Source of the DNA: Echinicola shivajiensis
Lineage (GTDB): Bacteria > Bacteroidota > Bacteroidia > Cytophagales > Cyclobacteriaceae
Assembly (NCBI RefSeq): GCF_018642165.1
Contig: NZ_JAHHZM010000005.1
Span: 1 to 64,000, forward strand
DNA length: 64,000 bases
Direction of reading: 5' to 3'
The position numbers were made by a program, and so were the translations under genes. Below are positions 61,980 to 64,000 of the stretch, in pieces. The notes below the pieces were generated by a model. That model had not been told where the DNA came from and did no database searches. It worked only from the letters and a program-made list of their open reading frames with translations. Numbering within the stretch: position 1 is the stretch's first letter; every line of letters starts with the position of its first letter.

Positions 61980-64000
61980 TTATTTTTTGATCAGTTTGAT
62001 CTCACCGTAAACAGGACCTGCAGTATTATTTTCATGAGGTACAAATTTCACCTGAAAGGTGTCTTTTCCCTTTGTCAGTTCAAGAGGAATATCATAACTG
62101 ATATGGTAAAATTTGCTGTCCTTATATTGGTTGAGATCCTCGGTGGCAATTTTTACATCGTCTACAAAAATATCAAAATTCCTGCCCCGGTTGTCCATTC
62201 CCCAATAGGAACAGATCAATTGGTGCTTCTCACCATTTTTGGGAGATAAGGTGAAACTAAAATAACCTCCATCTTCAGCAGAACGCCAGCGCTGACGGTG
62301 TTCCTCACCGGTTTTTGTCTTTTCGCCTTCAAAATCATGGTCCCGTTCAGGTTGCATTTCCCCTAAGCGTAACTTATCAACAGTTTTTGCTTCCAGCGCT
62401 AGTTCTTCCTGACGTTGTTGCGCTAAAATATTTTCTTGCTCTTCCCATTCTTCAGGCGTAAAGACATCCCAATAAACGGTATAATATTCTTCTTTCGTTT
62501 GGTTGAAGGGGATCAGCTTTACATCATTTGGTTGGCCAATATTATTGGTGGTAAAGATCAATGGGTTTTCTGGACTTTGCTGGATGATTTTATTAGGACT
62601 TTGGTCTTCACTTACCAAGGCAGGTATCCCTTTCAAAGGATCAGGCTCTGTATCTCCAAATACTCCCGATAGCAATACTGGCCCATAAAAATAAGCCTTC
62701 CGATTGTTATTGTCAGGCATTTCCACAGCATAGAGGTTCATCGGGAATTCAAAGGTAATTTGATCTCCATCTTTCCATTTTTTCTCTAAAATAAAATAGC
62801 CATTTGCTCCCAGTTTAGCCTCGTGGGTCTTGCCATTTATTTTAATTTTTACTTCTGAAGCGGCTGCCCAACTGGGCTTTCTAACCATTATAGGGAATTT
62901 AGATTTTTTGGAAGTATTGATCCTTAGCTTGGTTTTTCCATCTTTTGGTAGCTGGCTTTCTTGGGTGATTTTCAGCCCCTTTTCCTCCCAATTGAGTTCT
63001 GATGGAATAAACAAATTAACATATAAGCCTCCTGTGGGAGATTTGAAATAGATGGATTCACCATATTTTACATGGTTTTCCATACCTGTGCCCACACAAC
63101 AGGTAAAACTGTGTTCTTTATTGCTATACCATTTTCTGGTTCCCATTCGTAAGGGGACAAAGTAGCACATCATACCGGTATCGGGGTTTTGCGATGCCAG
63201 AATGTGGTTATAAAGCGCCCGCTCATAATAATTCATCAGTTTAGCACTGGGTTCCAAAGCAAAGAGATGACGGGTCAATTTCAACATATTATGGGTATTG
63301 CAGGTCTCCATAGTATTGTCTGTCAGTTTATCATTGAGCTCGTCCTCTGCACCTAGGTATTCATAATTCGCATTGCCTCCTGGGGCATAGCTGTGGTGAT
63401 CCACCATGGTGTTCCAAAAAAATGTACCAATGATCTGGTCATCCTTATTGCCAGTAAGTTCATATCTTCTGGTGGCTCCAATGACTTTGGGAATTTGTGT
63501 GTTGGAATGCTTGCCTGGCAATGGATTAATTTTCTCTTCCAAAGGTTTCAAAACAAAATTATCATGGAACTTATAGGATAATTCCAGGTATTTATTATTT
63601 CCCGTCAGTGCATAAGTATTGACCAAAGCTTCGTTCATTCCCCCATATTCACATTTAAGCATTTCCTGAATTTGGTCCTCAGAAAGCTCCTTCAGTAAAT
63701 TATCTGCCCAGTCAGCTATGCCAATATTGATTTCTAGTGCTTTTTTATTTCCGGCATATAAATAGGCATCCATTAAGCCGGCCATGATTTTATGTACTGT
63801 GTACCAAGGCGCCCAGGCTCCGTTAAGGTCAAAACCTCTTGACCTGATATGGCCAGAGGCCACTTCTGCCCACATTTTGTCCTCATTGGGAATAGCCCCT
63901 ATATATCCGGTTTTGCGGGCTTGCTGACAAAGGGCAAGTTCATCAACTGTATAATTGATACGGTCCAAAAACTCTTTTTTTCCGGTGGAGGCGTAATGCA
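61980..64000 (-). CDS. GH127 beta-L-arabinofuranosidase-type protein (5' end beyond the window)
   Basis: The frame runs to the window edge (upstream residues HYASTGKKEFLDRI are in frame), so the N-terminus is missing; about 673 residues are seen. GH127 motifs: the zinc-binding METCNTHNMLKLTR (Glu-x-Cys) and TCCVGTGMENHVKYGESIYF (two Cys, including the nucleophile), after the PWYTVHKIMAGLMDAYLY helix. Then beta domains and a C-terminal DUF6805-like domain (GEEHRQRWRSAEDGGYFSF to the end). It probably cleaves terminal beta-L-arabinofuranose. It is convergent with DUF5695. Confidence 0.93.
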   Translation of the reverse strand, partial: HYASTGKKEFLDRINYTVDELALCQQARKTGYIGAIPNEDKMWAEVASGHIRSRGFDLNGAWAPWYTVHKIMAGLMDAYLYAGNKKALEINIGIADWADNLLKELSEDQIQEMLKCEYGGMNEALVNTYALTGNNKYLELSYKFHDNFVLKPLEEKINPLPGKHSNTQIPKVIGATRRYELTGNKDDQIIGTFFWNTMVDHHSYAPGGNANYEYLGAEDELNDKLTDNTMETCNTHNMLKLTRHLFALEPSAKLMNYYERALYNHILASQNPDTGMMCYFVPLRMGTRKWYSNKEHSFTCCVGTGMENHVKYGESIYFKSPTGGLYVNLFIPSELNWEEKGLKITQESQLPKDGKTKLRINTSKKSKFPIMVRKPSWAAASEVKIKINGKTHEAKLGANGYFILEKKWKDGDQITFEFPMNLYAVEMPDNNNRKAYFYGPVLLSGVFGDTEPDPLKGIPALVSEDQSPNKIIQQSPENPLIFTTNNIGQPNDVKLIPFNQTKEEYYTVYWDVFTPEEWEEQENILAQQRQEELALEAKTVDKLRLGEMQPERDHDFEGEKTKTGEEHRQRWRSAEDGGYFSFTLSPKNGEKHQLICSYWGMDNRGRNFDIFVDDVKIATEDLNQYKDSKFYHISYDIPLELTKGKDTFQVKFVPHENNTAGPVYGEIKLIKK

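Overview
The window looks like a chromosomal segment of an AT-rich member of the Bacteroidota, most likely Cytophagales and close to the Cyclobacteriaceae (Cyclobacterium/Echinicola/Algoriphagus type). The supporting signs are a SusC/SusD pair, Bacteroidota-only families (DUF4199, DUF5723, DUF4136, DUF5107, DUF5695), TAnnTTTG-type -7 boxes and weak Shine-Dalgarno sequences. The genus is an inference from gene content. No phage, CRISPR array, tRNA or transposase gene was seen.

Layout. 1-160: end of an rRNA operon (5S rRNA plus terminator). 0.27-5.2 kb: a dihydroorotase-like pseudoenzyme, two DUF4199 membrane proteins, two family-2 glycosyltransferases and a zinc-ribbon methyltransferase. 5.4-9.7 kb: adaptor, MacB-type permease and TolC genes with no ATPase beside them. 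9.7-14.8 kb: an Arc-like protein with an SPFH protein, FabG, dihydrolipoyl dehydrogenase, and an ECF sigma/anti-sigma pair. 15-24 kb: carbamoyltransferase, DUF2721, GDPD lipoprotein, threonine aldolase, RarA, and on the minus strand prs-rplY and pth-thiamine-binding protein. 24-26.4 kb: porin and DUF5996.

26.6-36.4 kb is a compact phosphoester locus: a TetR regulator, an exported metallophosphoesterase, SusC, SusD, an endonuclease/exonuclease/phosphatase-fold enzyme and an alkaline-phosphatase-family phosphodiesterase. A near-identical 16-bp TTGAA-N6-TTCA operator lies in front of both tetR and susC, so I infer that the TetR protein controls the set. This is the best candidate in the window for an undescribed system.

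36.5-46.4 kb is mixed: aminopeptidase P, a small-multidrug-export family protein, three minus-strand outer-membrane genes, a single-domain response regulator, an H-NOX haem sensor, a glycosyltransferase and a degenerate mannose-1-phosphate guanylyltransferase-like protein. 46.7-64 kb is a carbohydrate locus of pectin/arabinan type without its own SusC/SusD: GH105, GH43, mannonate dehydratase, a decayed sulfatase, an AraC regulator, a sugar:H+ symporter, DUF5107-TPR, DUF5695 and GH127 (cut by the window end). Together they would release unsaturated uronyl and arabinose/xylose units, import them and feed them to central metabolism.

Three copies of an about 150-bp MITE-like repeat with imperfect terminal inverted repeats lie in intergenic DNA near 17.1, 58.7 and 61.9 kb. 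Several perfect palindromes in the carbohydrate region are unexplained.
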